Shown: in pieces, positions 11,960 through 24,868 of the stretch
Position numbering within the stretch: position 1 is the first letter of the stretch
Layout: each line of letters begins with the position of its first letter
From: Incurvaria masculella
Lineage: Eukaryota > Arthropoda > Insecta > Lepidoptera > Incurvariidae
Length of the DNA: 64,000 bases
Direction: 5' to 3'
Assembly (NCBI GenBank): GCA_946894095.1
Contig: OX335644.1
Coordinates: 5,375,595-5,439,594 of the forward strand
Position numbers and translations under genes: made by a program
The notes under the pieces: generated by a model
Database searches by the model: none
The model's input: the letters and a program-made list of their open reading frames with translations, nothing else
Told to the model about the DNA's origin: nothing

Positions 11960-12733
11960 AGGAGGTCTGCTTTGCCACTTTGGACCCATCGAAGTGCGCT
12001 GATTCTTTTACCGAGCTGATACAACAGGGTATGGAACTTTATCTAATCCTCTGTTGTAACAATATGTGGAGATCAAAAGCCCTGGTGCCCCTGGTTCAAC
12101 CGCCAATGCCGTCTCGCGGTTGAGGCCAAAAAGCAGGCTGCTGCTGACAATGGCTGCTGGGCCGTACCGTTGTGGCAAAGCGTGCCCTCAATACCTCCAC
12201 CAGGTATTGCAAGGGAACGCTGACTATGGCAATACTATGGCCAATCATGGCACGATTGCCAATACATGGCACGATCATAAGATTGGCGAGAGACTAGCGC
12301 GCTGTCCGTCGGTAAGCCGTGCATTCTGGTCTCTCGCCAATTCGATTCCTCGTGACTTCTGTCGCTCTGCTTATCTCCTCTGGAACGATCTAATGGATCA
12401 CTCGCTATCGTCACGGAAAAGGCGAACATTTTTGTTCGTGCATTGAGTCTCCAAGGCGCAGCCGCTGCCTCGATATCACAGTGTGTATTTTAGATGAAGG
12501 AGCCGAGAATGCATCCTGGACTTGTATTCAAATGTTTGAGGACGTTAGACACTTCGAAGACTAGTTGATCCTGACGGCATTCCTGGCATTGTGACACCGA
12601 TAATCACTCGTCTCTTCCGCCTCTCCTTCACACGGGGTATAGTTTCCTCTTGCTGGAAGAGAGCCTCGGTCGAACCGTTAGGAAAAAAGGGCGACCCAGC
12701 GAACCCCTCCAACTATCTGCCCATAGCGATAAC
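11960..12733 (+). pseudogene. Decayed non-LTR reverse transcriptase fragment
   Basis: In shifting frames: PWFNRQCRLAVEAKKQAA, then ITRLFRLSFTRG, CWKRASVEPL and KKGDPANPSNYLPIAIT, the linker and finger region ahead of the LINE reverse transcriptase palm. Several frameshifts and stops. It ends abruptly where a GAAAT-repeat tail of another element starts. Clade not determined. Confidence 0.6.
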
Positions 12734-12900
12734 GAAATGAAATGAAATGAAATTTATTTGTGCTCTTATGGGTATTACAGAGTTACTTAAAAACTTATCT
12801 CTTGTGCGCCTCATCAACTCTCAGCTCCTCGCGTACTTGGAAGCGAATTAACTTTCAACATTTCAACTTACTTTACAACGAAATTTTATTTCGGTCGTTC
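12734..12900 (-). repeat. LINE 3' tail (ATTTC repeats on minus)
   Basis: A run of AAATG units followed by TTTATTTGTGCTC, the usual look of a LINE 3' end in minus orientation, abutting the fragment at 11960-12733. Confidence 0.4.
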
Positions 12901-13502
12901 ACGCTTTGTCCACTTTTCATGCGCTTAATTAACAATGATTATGACAAATTTGACTACTTATCGGTTTCAGTGATAAATCATACATGAGGTATGTAAACCC
13001 TCCCTGAACATTGTAACTTGGACATTGTAACATCCATGGACTATGATCATACCTCGGTCTTCGCCGCCGCCGCCGCCGATAAGATAGCATATATCCAAAT
13101 AGCAGCACCACCATATTTACAATTTAAAAGGCTTAGTTTAATCTTTTGCAAACTGCGAATATACACACAATCTGGTTTAGGTGCACTTCCTAGCAAACAA
13201 TATAATCTCGCACTGTTATCACAATATTAGTCACCAAATTGTGTGACCAGCAGATTTTTAAATTCGAGGGCTGATAACCTATCTATATGAATGCTTATGA
13301 AGGTCAACCCGAGACATTGAAAAAAAATATACGAAGAAATATAAGACTGCAGGTCCGTCTTGTACAAGAGTCGGATACGACTGGGGGGACAGGTCAACCC
13401 TTATCGGGGCCAACCGCGTAGGCGAAGAAGCAGGAATGTGTGTGTACCATAGCATTATATATCTAGGCAGGGCCAGAAACCATATACGGTACTAGAAGGT
13501 TG

Positions 13503-13790
13503 TTAGGGTTCCGTACCCAAAGGGTGCCAACGGAACCCTATTACTAAGCCTCCACTGTCCGTCCGTCCGTCCTTCCGTCACAGGGCTGTATCTCATGAAC
13601 CGTAATAGGGAGGCAGCTGAATTTTCACTGAGTGTGTATTTATTTTGCCGCTATAACAACAAATAGGTAAAATGTAATAAAAAATAATGGGGGCCCCATA
13701 CAAAAAAAAATATTTTTTTGGTGTTAAATCATGTACGATGGTACGGAAACCTTCGTGTGCGAGTCCGACTCGCACTTGACCTGTTTTATT
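13503..13790 (-). mobile_element. Repeat family H (AGGGTTCCGTACC type)
   Basis: TTAGGGTTCCGTACCCAAAG and a local inverted CAACGGAACCCTA at one end, GCGAGTCCGACTCGCAC at the other. About 290 bp. A repeat common in Lepidoptera. Confidence 0.65.
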
Positions 13791-14474
13791 CTTTAAGGCT
13801 TTCGTGAAGTCACAGGAAATCTATGATTTTAAAGTTTTAAGAAATGCATTCTTTGTCCATTGGCAAAGGCACAATTTTGCACCGCGACTGCCGTCTTTCA
13901 GGCCCTAACGATTTAACTAACTACCTCTAAAAGTTGTCAGATTGTAATATAAAAAAATGGAGAAAGCTTTATTCTATGTCCGTGTCTTTTTTTTTAGAAA
14001 TATCCATAAAAATATCCAAATAGCGTTATATTTTTCAGTAATTTTTTTTTAAATTAACTTAAAATAATCAAATCAAATCCTTAATTTACTTTTTTGGCCA
14101 TACAGCATAGTAAATAGTATTTAAGATAAATAAATATTTTAAGTATTTCAACATAGAAATAAAATTTTTAAGCACATGAAATTAACAAAAGTTTGAAAAA
14201 TACAAATCAAAGATAAAACGAAGTATGACATAAAATTACAAAATAAATAATATTCGAAATAAAAAAATAAAAAATTCAACATAAAAACAAAGATTTAAAA
14301 AATTAAAATCAAATTTGTACCCTTACATATTTTTTACATGATTAAAATTCCGCTACGTAAATTATTCACAAAATACACACACATAAAACAGTGGTAACAT
14401 ATTTTAATTTAAAATAAAATCATTACATTAAAAAAAAAATTGCAGTCAACAATAGAAAAAAAAAACATGTAATG

Positions 14475-15083
14475 TTAAAACTTAATATGCCTGTCAAAGC
14501 TAAAATCCTTATTTTCGAAAAAATCATCTAATTTATAATATGGCTTATTTACAAGGTATTCTTTCAATTTCTTTTGAAATAAATGGATGTTACTGGTTTC
14601 TGTGATTTTTTTATTCAGTTGATTATAGATTTTAATGCTCATGTATTCCTGACTATTTTTAAACATTAGACATTTTGGTAAAGTCAGTTTTATATTTTTA
14701 TTATCTCTTAAACTATATTTCTGAGTTTTCCCCACCGTCTCTAATATTTCTTTCAATATCAATATAAAATCCAATATCACATCATAATCATGTCGTCTAT
14801 GCTTTGAAAGCATGTGTGGTAAGTCGGTTGCATGAAAATCAGATAATATTAATATTCTTGGTTTAATATTTTTTACTTTTTCTTTCTTTTCCTTTGTAAT
14901 TAATGGCTTCCCTGGTGTTTCGTATTCAGATATGTGGTCGGAGGGGCTATTCTGATGTGAAGTTGAATTGTATGGCGGGTAGGAGTGGGGAGATCTAACA
15001 TTGTAATCTCGAGGGTTGAGCGGCTGAGGTTTTTGTGTCTGTTGCTGAGATTGTTGACGTCGATGGCTAATATAATGTACGTG
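14475..15083 (-). pseudogene. LINE fragment fusing ORF1 esterase start to ORF2 end
   Basis: One open frame of about 200 codons (first Met 89 codons in, at 14813). The upstream part is Gln/Pro/Ser-rich, then KNIKPRILILSDFHATDL, which is block I of the SGNH-type ORF1 domain. Within about 15 residues it turns into sequence typical of the ORF2 C-terminus (VGKTQKYSLR, IKIYNQLNKKI, FQKKLKEYLVNKPYY). The whole of the endonuclease and reverse transcriptase is absent. A large internal deletion that kept frame is the simplest reading. The AT-rich flank 13990-14470 is probably its 3' UTR. Confidence 0.6.
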
Positions 15084-15286
15084 TGATCAAAGAATTGGTG
15101 TGGGACCTATTTTAGCCATCCATTTCCAGCATAAACATACAAAAATTGGTACTAAACTACCTACATATTTTTTCTTTCTGTAGAGGTCAATGAACAAGTA
15201 AAAATGCATTATACTAGCTTTTGCCAGCGGCTTCCCTCTCGCTAGAAACCGTTGAATGATTTCGGAAAATAGATATTGTTTCTCCA

Positions 15287-15577
15287 TCGCTGAGCACGCC
15301 GACACAAACCTCCAACAGATTCGCTGCACTGGATACAGAAACGGACTCAGTTGAACCCAAAGAATACACCAAGCCGGTGACTCCCCCACCAATCTTTATT
15401 GACGGTGTCAAAAACATTCAGCCCCTAACAAATCTCTTGAACCAAGTTGCATGGAAAAATTACGAAATAAAAGTTCTTCGTGAAGATCAAGTTAAAGTCC
15501 AGCCTAAATCCCCAGAGGTGTACTCAATAATTATCAAGGAACTAAGAAACAAAAATACTGAGTTCCATACCTCCTAA
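15287..15577 (+). pseudogene. Jockey-type LINE gag (ORF1) fragment
   Basis: Frame reading NRFAALDTE, then TPPPIFIDGVKNI, NYEIKVLREDQVKVQP and KNTEFHTS. This is the segment just ahead of the zinc knuckles in Jockey-clade gag proteins (PPPI..DGV, K..., FHTYQ). It ends in a stop where FHTYQ should continue. No knuckles follow. Confidence 0.65.
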
Positions 15578-15579
15578 TT

Positions 15580-15680
15580 GTTCTGTGGGTTTTGCAGCCA
15601 CCCTGAAAGTTCGAAAGCCTATCGGGCGTCGGGGTTCATCAAACATGGTGTAAAGAAGCACCTGGCCAATTTAGGCATGA
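15580..15680 (+). repeat. LINE C-terminal scrap (KHGVKKHL type)
   Basis: A short stretch reading TAAACATGG/TGTAAAGAAGCACCTGGCC resembles that at 61780-61830 (AAGAAGCACCTGG). Probably the end of a LINE open frame; too short to classify. Confidence 0.35.
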
Positions 15681-16060
15681 CAGGTAGGTAGTTCGCGTCG
15701 CGGCATTTTGTTTGAGTGGATGCAAGATGGGTCTACGACCAGTATTTCCCAAGATATAACCAAAACACATTTTGAAATGCCAGCTAGTTAGATTAGGTTC
15801 GGGGCGTTTACTTCGGTCGTATAAGGGGTCTAACCACCAGTGTTTTCCAAGATATAACTGAAAGTTTGAATGCCCATGGGCGTCGTCGGGCACCTCGACA
15901 GGTTTTGGTGTATACCATAAATGAATTGCGCGTATCTCAAACCATTTGGGCAGCGTACGCCGATGAAGCGGCCAAGCAACGGTTTTTTTTCCGACTTTGT
16001 TTATAAATATAGCAATTTATAAATTATAACGTTTAAATATTGACATAAAATATAGCCTAT

Positions 16061-16215
16061 CTTATTTATTTATTTATTTATATATGTTTATTGCACTCAA
16101 AATTCGGGCAAAAGGTACAACTTAATGCCAGAGGCATTCTCTACCAGTCTACCTTTGGGTATCGTGAGCAGTAATGCGAGTAGCAGTTATAGAGACAAAT
16201 GAATTTACTACAACA
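16061..16215 (-). repeat. LINE 3' UTR with AAATA tail
   Basis: TTTAT repeats at 16061-16080, then a conserved block (TAATGCCAGAGGCATTCTC) that I recognise as a common lepidopteran LINE 3' end. Minus orientation, 5'-truncated. Confidence 0.5.
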
Positions 16216-16591
16216 AATATTATACACAATATACCAACTACTTATATACATATAAATATAAATATATAAACACTATATATAATATAGAAATAGAAAACAA
16301 AGTATGATACTTAACACTATCACAAATATTGAGAAAAAAAACAAACAAATGTATTATTGCCAATAGAAATAAAAATTAACTGAAAACTGTGGGGGGGGAG
16401 TAAAGACGTAATTAGGAAATAATCTTATAATATCGTAGACAAGAAGAATGTAGTTTTCGATTGGTAAAATAATTTTTAAAATCGGTTTAGTAGTTTTAAA
16501 GATTACCCTGTACAAACAAACAAAAAAACAATTAAACAAACATTACTTCTTTATATAAAAGTGAAGATTACATTGTTCGTATATTATTAAC

Positions 16592-17600
16592 TAGCTGCGG
16601 TAACCGGCTCCGCTCGGGTTAATGTCGGGCTTAATTATTTCATGGATAAAAAGTTGCCCAAAGGGCTGGTCCAGGACAATGTATCCATCTATAAAATTTT
16701 ATCAAGATCGAAAGAATTAATGAGAAACATCGAATCATTCCCATTTAGAGATTCAGAAACATTTGGTGGCTATTTAAAATAAAAAAAGCATGTGACGCCA
16801 GAACCTTTCTGCACTTGCACTGCAATATTACATACCTATTTAGTTAGTAACGAAGGCATCTTAAGTTTTACGTGGACTCCAAACCACAGCCAGCCTCAAC
16901 ATCGAAAACGGTAACCCATCCCGAACCTGACTGCTCCCAGAGATGCTATACGTTGATATAATACGCATATAAATCGGGTAAGTTGTTGACTAATATTTTG
17001 AATGATATGTGTAAAAGAATAATAAATCTAATATCGGATGCAAAAGGTAAGTGACAAATGTATCGGAATAAGGATTAATAATGAATTGTAGAAAAAAGCT
17101 TCGCAAACAACCTATATTTTTTTTAATAATCTGTAATCGATTCAAAATGGTACTGTGTGTGTGTGTAGGTACATTAGAAGGTAAGGCACGGAGTTTTCTG
17201 CAGGCCTTTTTAACACCTACAATTTTCGAATATTTACAAATGATATGCACAAACCTACCTCGTTGATCTTCCTATTAGTTTAACTGTTCTGTGGTTTACA
17301 AAAAGTAAGCGCCGCCCCCCCCCCCCTACCGCTGAACTGCGCGGAGCATGCAGGTTTGTATGACAGCCACATCTTAGCGTAAGAGGAACTTAATTCTATT
17401 TAGCCTGTCCTATTTCCCGGGTTGTTAAATGTACATGTACTAAGTTTCATCTCATTCGGATTATTGGTTTAAGAGTTATGGAGGAACATACATACATACA
17501 TACACAAAAGATTTCCAAATATCGTCAATTTAGTTTTAATATAATACATAAAGTCTACAAACGCTCCAAACTTACTCCATGAACATCCCGTATTATTAGT
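16592..17600. repeat. Composite repeat, family B, with 5S-like block and poly-C
   Basis: Starts CTAGCTGCGGTAACCGGCTC. A 5S-like block lies on the minus strand at about 16865-16960 (CGGTAACCCATCCCG, GACTGCTCCCAGAG). Further on are AAGTAAGCGCC plus a C-run at 17315-17328 and GTTATGGAGGAACATACATA. The same order occurs at 18725-20270. Confidence 0.6.
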
Positions 17601-18724
17601 AAAGATCAGCTATACGCTAAGTGTGTTCCGCGGAACCCTAGGGTTCCGCGATAACCCTGTATGGGTTCCGCAAGAATTTAGAAAAAAAAAACATACAAAA
17701 CATACAGGTGACAAACAAACATAAACCTGATATCAACCAATTAATGAGAAATAAAAAAAAAATTCATACTTCCCTAATATCTTCTAATAATGTACTTGCC
17801 ATGTGGTAAAGTAAGTAATAATTATTAACTGTTACATTGTACTTTTATTATGCTTATTAATAAAGAATACACTTTTAAAAACTATTGTTTTATTGTAGGG
17901 TTCCGTCAAGTATTTTGCTTTCCAAAAGGGTTCCGTCACCAAAACAGTTTGAGAACCGCTGGTATAGATTCATCTGTTATTGGTTTCGTTTCTAAATTGC
18001 TTGGAATGCGTACCTAACTACCTACCAACCTGCATAACAATGGATGAGATTGTTCAATGGAATGCCGTTCTATCGAATGGTCGTCCCTCTGTGATCTAGG
18101 AATGTGTCCTTCTCTTATCGATTTAATGCTTTTTATTATTTTTTGCTGTTTTCACTAGATGCCGTTTTCTACCTGACTACCCTGTATTTCATAAAATGAT
18201 GACAACATTCCGACTTTAAATATTGTGGAGTACTGGTACCAGTGTATGAACCTATATAGGTATGTATTTTAAGTTCCTCATAATATTGATAAGTCCGTCC
18301 GAAATGCGCTGAAGTGAAACGTAGCAGCGAAAAGGCAGGCAACCCTGTGCTGAAAACTAGAATAATTCAAGAACTCGCGTACGTGTACAAGAAAATAAAC
18401 TGAACATGAAACTGAAAGATATGTTTGAGAAGGTTCATGTCGTGTCGTATTTATAAGCACAGGCCGACTAAGTGCAACCCTTTGTCAGTGAAAACTTCAA
18501 CAAGCATTACACAATGGTCCTGCTATGCTGCTATACCTACATATTTGTCTTCGTCAGATGACTGAAGACGACTGCTGTCTACTCTTCAGACGCAACGCTA
18601 AATCTGCTAATCTGTACACCTCCAAAATAATATTAATGTTTGTATATAATAAAAAATATTTTGATATAGTTACCAAAAATTGCCTACCGCTAGTTAGGTA
18701 ACGCAGTTTTTGTTTTATTTTTAA

Positions 18725-20270
18725 CTAGCTGCGGTACCCGGCTCCGCTCGGGTCAATGTCGTGTTGGATTGATTTCGGTCTGAATTATTTCCTGGATAAA
18801 AAGTAACCCAAAAAGCTGGTCCAGGACTATGTATCCATCTACCAAATTGAATCAAAATTGTTTGAACCGATATGGCATTATTTAATGATAAACATAGACA
18901 TATTCCCATTTAGAGCTTCTTTAACAATTGGGAGCGAATTTTAAAAGCATGTGCCGCCGGACCCTTACTGCGCAGGCACTGTTATAAAGAAATTGATACA
19001 AAACCAACAAAGTTTCCTCAACCACCTTCCTTTTATGAGTCACCTTCAACATTTAAAACGGTAACCTATCCGGAATCTGACTGCGCCCAGAGTTGCTATA
19101 CGTTGATAAAATACGCAAATAAATCAGGCGAGTGGTTTGGAAGTTATTGCTCTACATGATATCGTGGAACTTTCTGTAGTCCTTTTTACCACCTACAATT
19201 TTCAAGTACATAGTTTTCAATTTTCTCTTAAGGTGGCCCAACCCGCTCATCTCCCCATACAAACGGGAAAAGAAGATCACGCCCATATTTCTTGTCAGAG
19301 ATCCAAAATTTTGCTCAAAATTGCTTTATTTGATCGAACTAGATGTCTGATGACTATTGGCATTGTAAAATTGTGTTTGGTTTCTAAGTTATAAGGTCCG
19401 AAAGTTCGAATTTTTCGCGCGTTTTATACAATAACTTTGGAGGTGGATTACGCAATGATAAAGTAAGAACATCGTAAAAAGATTAGTCATCAGACATAGC
19501 TTATATAATCAAGATTTATGGTCTATTTGGTTTTTGTTAGGTTTTTGACTACAGCGGTCGTGGTTTACTTTTAGCTATAAGTCGTTTTGAAATTAAAATT
19601 TTCGTAAATCTTACCAAATCATACACTATGCACATTGTCTTTTTTGTGGAAATGTTACATCTTCCTCATCACGGAGCCTGTCTTATTCTTTGAAACAGAG
19701 AAGGTGGCAGAGCGCAACAGCACGGTTGTGTACCGTGCCCGCGAATGAGTTAGGCCCGCCGGGTTGGGCCACCTTAAGGTTTGTATTAAATATTTAAAAA
19801 TTGCATACGCAATCCTTGCTCGCTGATTGCTCCGTATGAAAACCGTATCAAAAAGTCCGTTTCGTGGCTTGTAAGAAGTAAACGAAGAAATAAAGGCAGA
19901 TAGTGATTAAAAAGTAAGCGCCGACCCCCCCCCCCCCCCCCCCCCCGGAGCCGCGGCCCTCCCGCCAAGCCGCGCGGAGAATTCCGGTTTGTATGACAGC
20001 TACATCTTAACGTAAGCGGAACTGAATTATATATCCTATCCTGTGTCCCGTGTATTAACATAAACGTGTAGTAAGTTTCATCGTATTCGGATGATCGGTT
20101 TAAGAGTTATGGAGGAACATACATACGTACATACAGAATTGATTTCTAAAAATCATCAATTTAGTCTTAGTATCATACATAAAGTCTACAAACGAAGTAT
20201 CTATGAAAACCAAGCAAGTTACTCCATGAACACCCCTTACAGATTTATTATTGGTATAGATGATATTTTG
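18725..20270. repeat. Composite repeat, family B, split by a TTAA MITE
   Basis: Same blocks as 16592-17600: CTAGCTGCGGTACCCGGCTC at the start, 5S-like block near 19040-19110, AAGTAAGCGCC with a 21-base C-run at 19926-19946, and GTTATGGAGGAACATACATA. The MITE at 19228-19777 interrupts it exactly where the other copy is continuous. Confidence 0.6.
19228..19777 (+). mobile_element. TTAA MITE, family A, copy 2
   Basis: 550 bp with inverted ends TTAAGGTGGCCCAACCCG / CGGGTTGGGCCACCTTAA. Nested in family B. Confidence 0.85.
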
Positions 20271-20344
20271 ATTTAAAGTTTAGGAATAAAGACTACCACT
20301 ACCATTGTATAGGTACATTCTATATTTTTGTGTGTCATGCCACT

Positions 20345-21193
20345 GCCGGATTTAAGGTGGCCCATCCCGCTCATCTCCCCATACAAAAGGGGAAAGAAGA
20401 TCACGCCCTGATTCCTTGTCAGAGATCCAAAATTTTGCTCAAAATAGCTTTATTTGATCGAACTAGATGTCTGATGACCATTGGCATTGTAAAATTGTGT
20501 TTGGTTTCTAAGTTATAAGGTCCGAAAGTTCGAATTTTTCGCGCGTTTTATACAATAACTTTGGAGGTGGATTACGCAATGATAAAGTAAGAACATCTTA
20601 AAAAGATTAGTCATCAGACATAGCTTATTTAATCAAGATTTATAATCTATTTGGTTTTTGTTAGATTTTTTACTGCAGCGGTCGTGGTTTACTTTTAGCT
20701 ACAGGTAAGTCGTTTTGAAATAAAAAAATTCGTAAATCTTAGCAAATCATGCACATTATCTTTTTTGTGGACATGTTGCAACTTCCTCATCACGGAGCCT
20801 GTCTTATTCTTTGGAACAGAGAGGGTCCCAGAGCGCAACAGCACGGTTTTGTACCGTGCCCGCGAATGAGTTGGGCCCGCCGGGTTGGGCCACCTTAAGG
20901 GAGGGCAACCGGGGCAACTGCCCGGGGCCTCCATAAGAGAGGGCCCCCACATAAATCGTGCTTATTAAAATAAAAAAGTAGGTTAATCATAATGTTATGG
21001 TTATTTTAAATTAAAAAAAATCTATTTATGATATTTTTTAGTTTGTTAAATCATCATTTATGTTTATAACTGTGTATACTTTATATAACAAACATTGATA
21101 TTTTCAATGGATTACGGTTTTGATTAAGCTGAAAAATAATTAGGGATCTCCACTTCTTTGATGCCCTAGGACCTCCAACCTTTAAATCCGGCC
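20345..21193. mobile_element. Inverted-end element hosting MITE copy 3
   Basis: GCCGGATTTAAGG on the left and CCTTTAAATCCGGC on the right are inverted ends. The MITE at 20352-20898 interrupts it 7 bp from the left end at a TTAA. About 300 bp once the MITE is removed. Confidence 0.6.
20352..20898 (+). mobile_element. TTAA MITE, family A, copy 3
   Basis: 547 bp, same ends, about 600 bp from copy 2 in the same orientation. It sits inside a second inverted-end element (20345-21193). Confidence 0.85.
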
Positions 21194-21199
21194 CTGGTC

Positions 21200-23940
21200 A
21201 TGTCACAATTAATAACGTAAGTTACCATTTTGTTAAACTATTCATACCTTACTTAAACATCGTCGCAGGAACTAAAGAGAAAATTATATGTGAAGCCCAA
21301 AATTTGACATCAAATGTAACGCGAGTTAGGTATCAGGAGTTACCCAACTGCTTTTGTTGGCCGTTTGGTATAATTTTAATATTTTTAAAATTCGTGGGTT
21401 CCTAACCTAACCCGCGCCAAAAGAAACAATGTTAGTTAATTATAAATATATGTTACAAACATATATAAAATGTAAAAAAGTTCGAAGAATAACAGTCGGT
21501 TTCGTCCGACCTATTCAACTGTTATTCAGATACAAATCGCTACAAAATTGGATAAGTACGTACCTACCTACCTATTTTAATCATCTAGGTAGGTACATGT
21601 TTTTATTTCACAAGGCGAATCATCGGTCATGATTCTAGTTTGCGTAGAAAATACTTTTTACGTTAGAAGCACATTTTCACTGACCTTTTCTCCATGGAGT
21701 TGCTCATCTTGATTTATTATCACAGACTAAATATCACTAAAACACGCGTAAGTGTTTGTTCATATATTTTATTAATAAAAATGTTCAAAAGATTTGTACA
21801 CAAACATAAATAGTGTATATATAGAGTTCCGGTGGGAATTTAAAAATATTTTAAATAACTTTTATTTTATAGTGAGCCGTTCTCAAAGCCGAACGAAAGA
21901 GCGTGGCTTTAGCGGCTGAGCCGCGCCGTGCCTTCTCGCTCGTCTGACCGTACGCGACTGCGTTGGCTGGCTTGGCTAGGCTAGATAGAGCGCAGCTCAA
22001 CCAACAACCAACACCCACCCACCCACACCACACCACACAGCAAAACTTGGTGCGATACGTACATACGAGTATGTATAGACAATCGGCGGCAGAATCAATG
22101 AATAGCGGCTCCGCGTGCCGACCTTGTACTGCGCTTACAGAGATTCGAAGCCGAATTTATGATGAAATCGAATGATTCCAAAATCGCACGTTTTTCTTGC
22201 GAAAACATCGATAAGAAGCGATCACGCGCAACCAATGATGCACGATTGTCGCCTCTAAAATTCCCAGGCCGTACGCATGGCCATTGCCCCGTGAAGAGGG
22301 AACTGTTGAATTGATTCGGAGTTTACCTACTTGGTGTGTTTCTAGTCCCTAGCACACATATTTTGTGTGACAGAAAGATGCGGAGAGCCATGCGGAAGAA
22401 GTTAGACTGGAGAACATTTGGTTCCAACAGGATAGAGAACGCCGCATACTGCACGAGCCACAATAACCGACATTCCCAAGGCTGCACCCATCGACGTATT
22501 AGATTATATCGATGGCTGCACCATACCATATAATAGCTGCACTCCTGTCGTTTTGGCGATTTGTGCACCCGGGCATCGTCGTCGCGCGTCGGCGGCGGGC
22601 TTAGCCATCATTCTTCCTCGCTGAACACAATACAGCGCCGAAAGGTCCGTCTTGTTGGAGACCCATAACTTAGCCTGGAGTCCCTGAGCCACAGACGGTT
22701 TGCAGGGTCGTTCATCGCTCAATCTGTTCTACAGATACTATCATGGACGTCACTCTGCACTGTGTATTTGTATTTTATTCATCATCCACGACAGCTCGCT
22801 GCACTCGGGATCGTCATATTTCCAAATGTTATTACTTACATTTCGTTCTGAGAAACATCGTCAATTTTGTGGAACTTGCATTCCTCATTCCTCCCTATCC
22901 AACCTAAATCCTGAGAACCCTGAGGCTTTTCGGAACGAATAATTTCTCAAACTCATCTCTCGTCCCTTTGTCGTCGGGTACCTGGAGTCTTCAATCGTAA
23001 TTTGAACAAGCTATATACATACATAGCTTTGCGATAGTCCCCAAATAAGCTGATGGTGCCTCGCCGAGCATGGTTGAGCGAGGTAAGGTGAATTTATATT
23101 TCTGAGCACCTTTGGTCTTTCATCACTGGTTTTTCATAAAAAAAACGTATTGTTTTACATTGGGAGTAAAGATTTTGGAAATAAAAGCTTTCAATATATC
23201 TAGGCTCTGAGTTTGCCCGGTTTGACGGCGCGGGGGCGACTTGTACCCTTTGTGGAAACTGTGGAGAGTGGACCACGTGAATGTACACACCCAGTTATAT
23301 CCATCGTAATCGTTGTTCAACTCAAGATCCTACTACAAAAACTGCAAAGCAACACATTACATACCCATGTGGTGACGCAATAATGAATCGGGGCACTGTC
23401 CCAATTCATAGACTGCCAATTTCACCTTGCGATTCATAGGTTGTTTTTAATATTTATTATTTACCTTACAAAATATTATTGATAACCCATGTATTCTAAT
23501 CCATGTTATTTCCATCACTAATTAAATAGTAGAAAGCGTGTAGCTACTAAACAACAGAGGGCGTTCATTGCGATACTTGAAAATGTTTTAGAATCATCCA
23601 CTGCACGTTTTAAAATCAAATTTTTGGGTAAATATACAAAGTATTTACGAAAATAAACTGTAGCCACGTCAGTAGTTTAACCATGACAAGATTTACCTTA
23701 CTGCAGTACATACCCAACTTGGTATATTTGCTTTGAAATATTTTTTCTTATGGAACACGATGCGTGCACTTGTATCACAGACTGAACGATTTGTTACCAC
23801 TAGGTAAGAAGTCGTGAATTACGATTTTATTCGCTTTGTCACATTTACATGTATTGCAGTAGAAAAGTATTTGAGAAAAAATATATGCGCATTGAGTAGC
23901 ATAATGACCACACCACTGTTCCCAGATTCTTAAAATACTG
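21200..23940. other. Intergenic, no gene seen
   Basis: Contains a GC-richer patch (21880-22130) and a possible transposase scrap near 22400-22460, but no feature I can support. Confidence 0.45.
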
Positions 23941-23943
23941 ATT

Positions 23944-24186
23944 GGGGGTCCATTCAGAGCAAGAATGAGTTCGAGTTCGGGAGTGAGTTAACCTAAAAAT
24001 AGCTGGGAAATATATTAGTATTTAAATAACGGAACCGTTATTTATACTTCCAATGTGTTTACGGGACAAACCAGATTTTTACCTAACTGTAATGATGTTC
24101 TAGAAGTGTGGAAACATTAACTATTTAAAAAAGTGAGTTGATATTTAGTGGCGAATTCGAACTCACTCTTACTCTGAATGGACCCC
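23944..24186. mobile_element. MITE family C, opposite orientation
   Basis: Reverse complement of the 6855 copy over its whole length, same ends, few differences. Confidence 0.75.
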
Positions 24187-24615
24187 GCTCACTTCAATGC
24201 TCCATGAGATGGCGTTAGAAAAAAAATACATAATTTTTTTCTCGGGGGGTCAGAACAATTAAACATTACTTAGCAATAGTTCATCCAAATATTTGCATAA
24301 AGATGATTCAAATGGTAAAGTTTTGTTTGCTTACATTGGCAGGTCAATTTAACCATTGTTTTTTTGTAAAATAAAAATTTCGCATCAGATTCGGGGTCGT
24401 CCCTAAATTCCTTTGGTGTGAAATAAATAATTATTACGTTACTAGCTGACCCAGCTAACATTGTTCTGCGATATAAGTTATTTCTAGTGAATATTTTGGA
24501 TGTTAAAAAAAACTAACGAATGTATTGTAAGTGTGTGGGGATGTGATATATGACAGAAAGAGGAATTGAGCGCTTGAGAGGAACCAACCTTCATTTTCTC
24601 AATTCAACTTATTTC

Positions 24616-24866
24616 AGTAAGTATACTTTTTCTTACTAAGCAGGTACATTACATCGCTTATTTCAAGGAACGTGATATGTATGCATGTATAATCGACCGT
24701 GAAGCAAGGACACATTCATTGAAGAAAGGGACAGTCCCGTTATGAATGCCTCCTACTAACAGTGTTAACGATTATGCCTACAAACATTTATTTAATGCTT
24801 CATCTGCGTTGCGGACATTGACTGCAAAAGCTGAACATTCAAACATATTGCCGTCGTCACCAAAAT
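24616..24866 (-). repeat. Family D unit, inverted, internal deletion
   Basis: Same blocks as the 7.3-kb unit in reverse, but the tRNA-like module is missing between the GGGACTGT and TTCTTCAATGAATGTG blocks. Confidence 0.6.
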
Positions 24867-24868
24867 CG

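Noticed and set aside
22370..22470. Possible transposase motif (LENIWFQQD-like) in a mariner-type context
   Set aside because: Only about nine residues match, in a different frame from the flanking similarity; no catalytic context or inverted ends.
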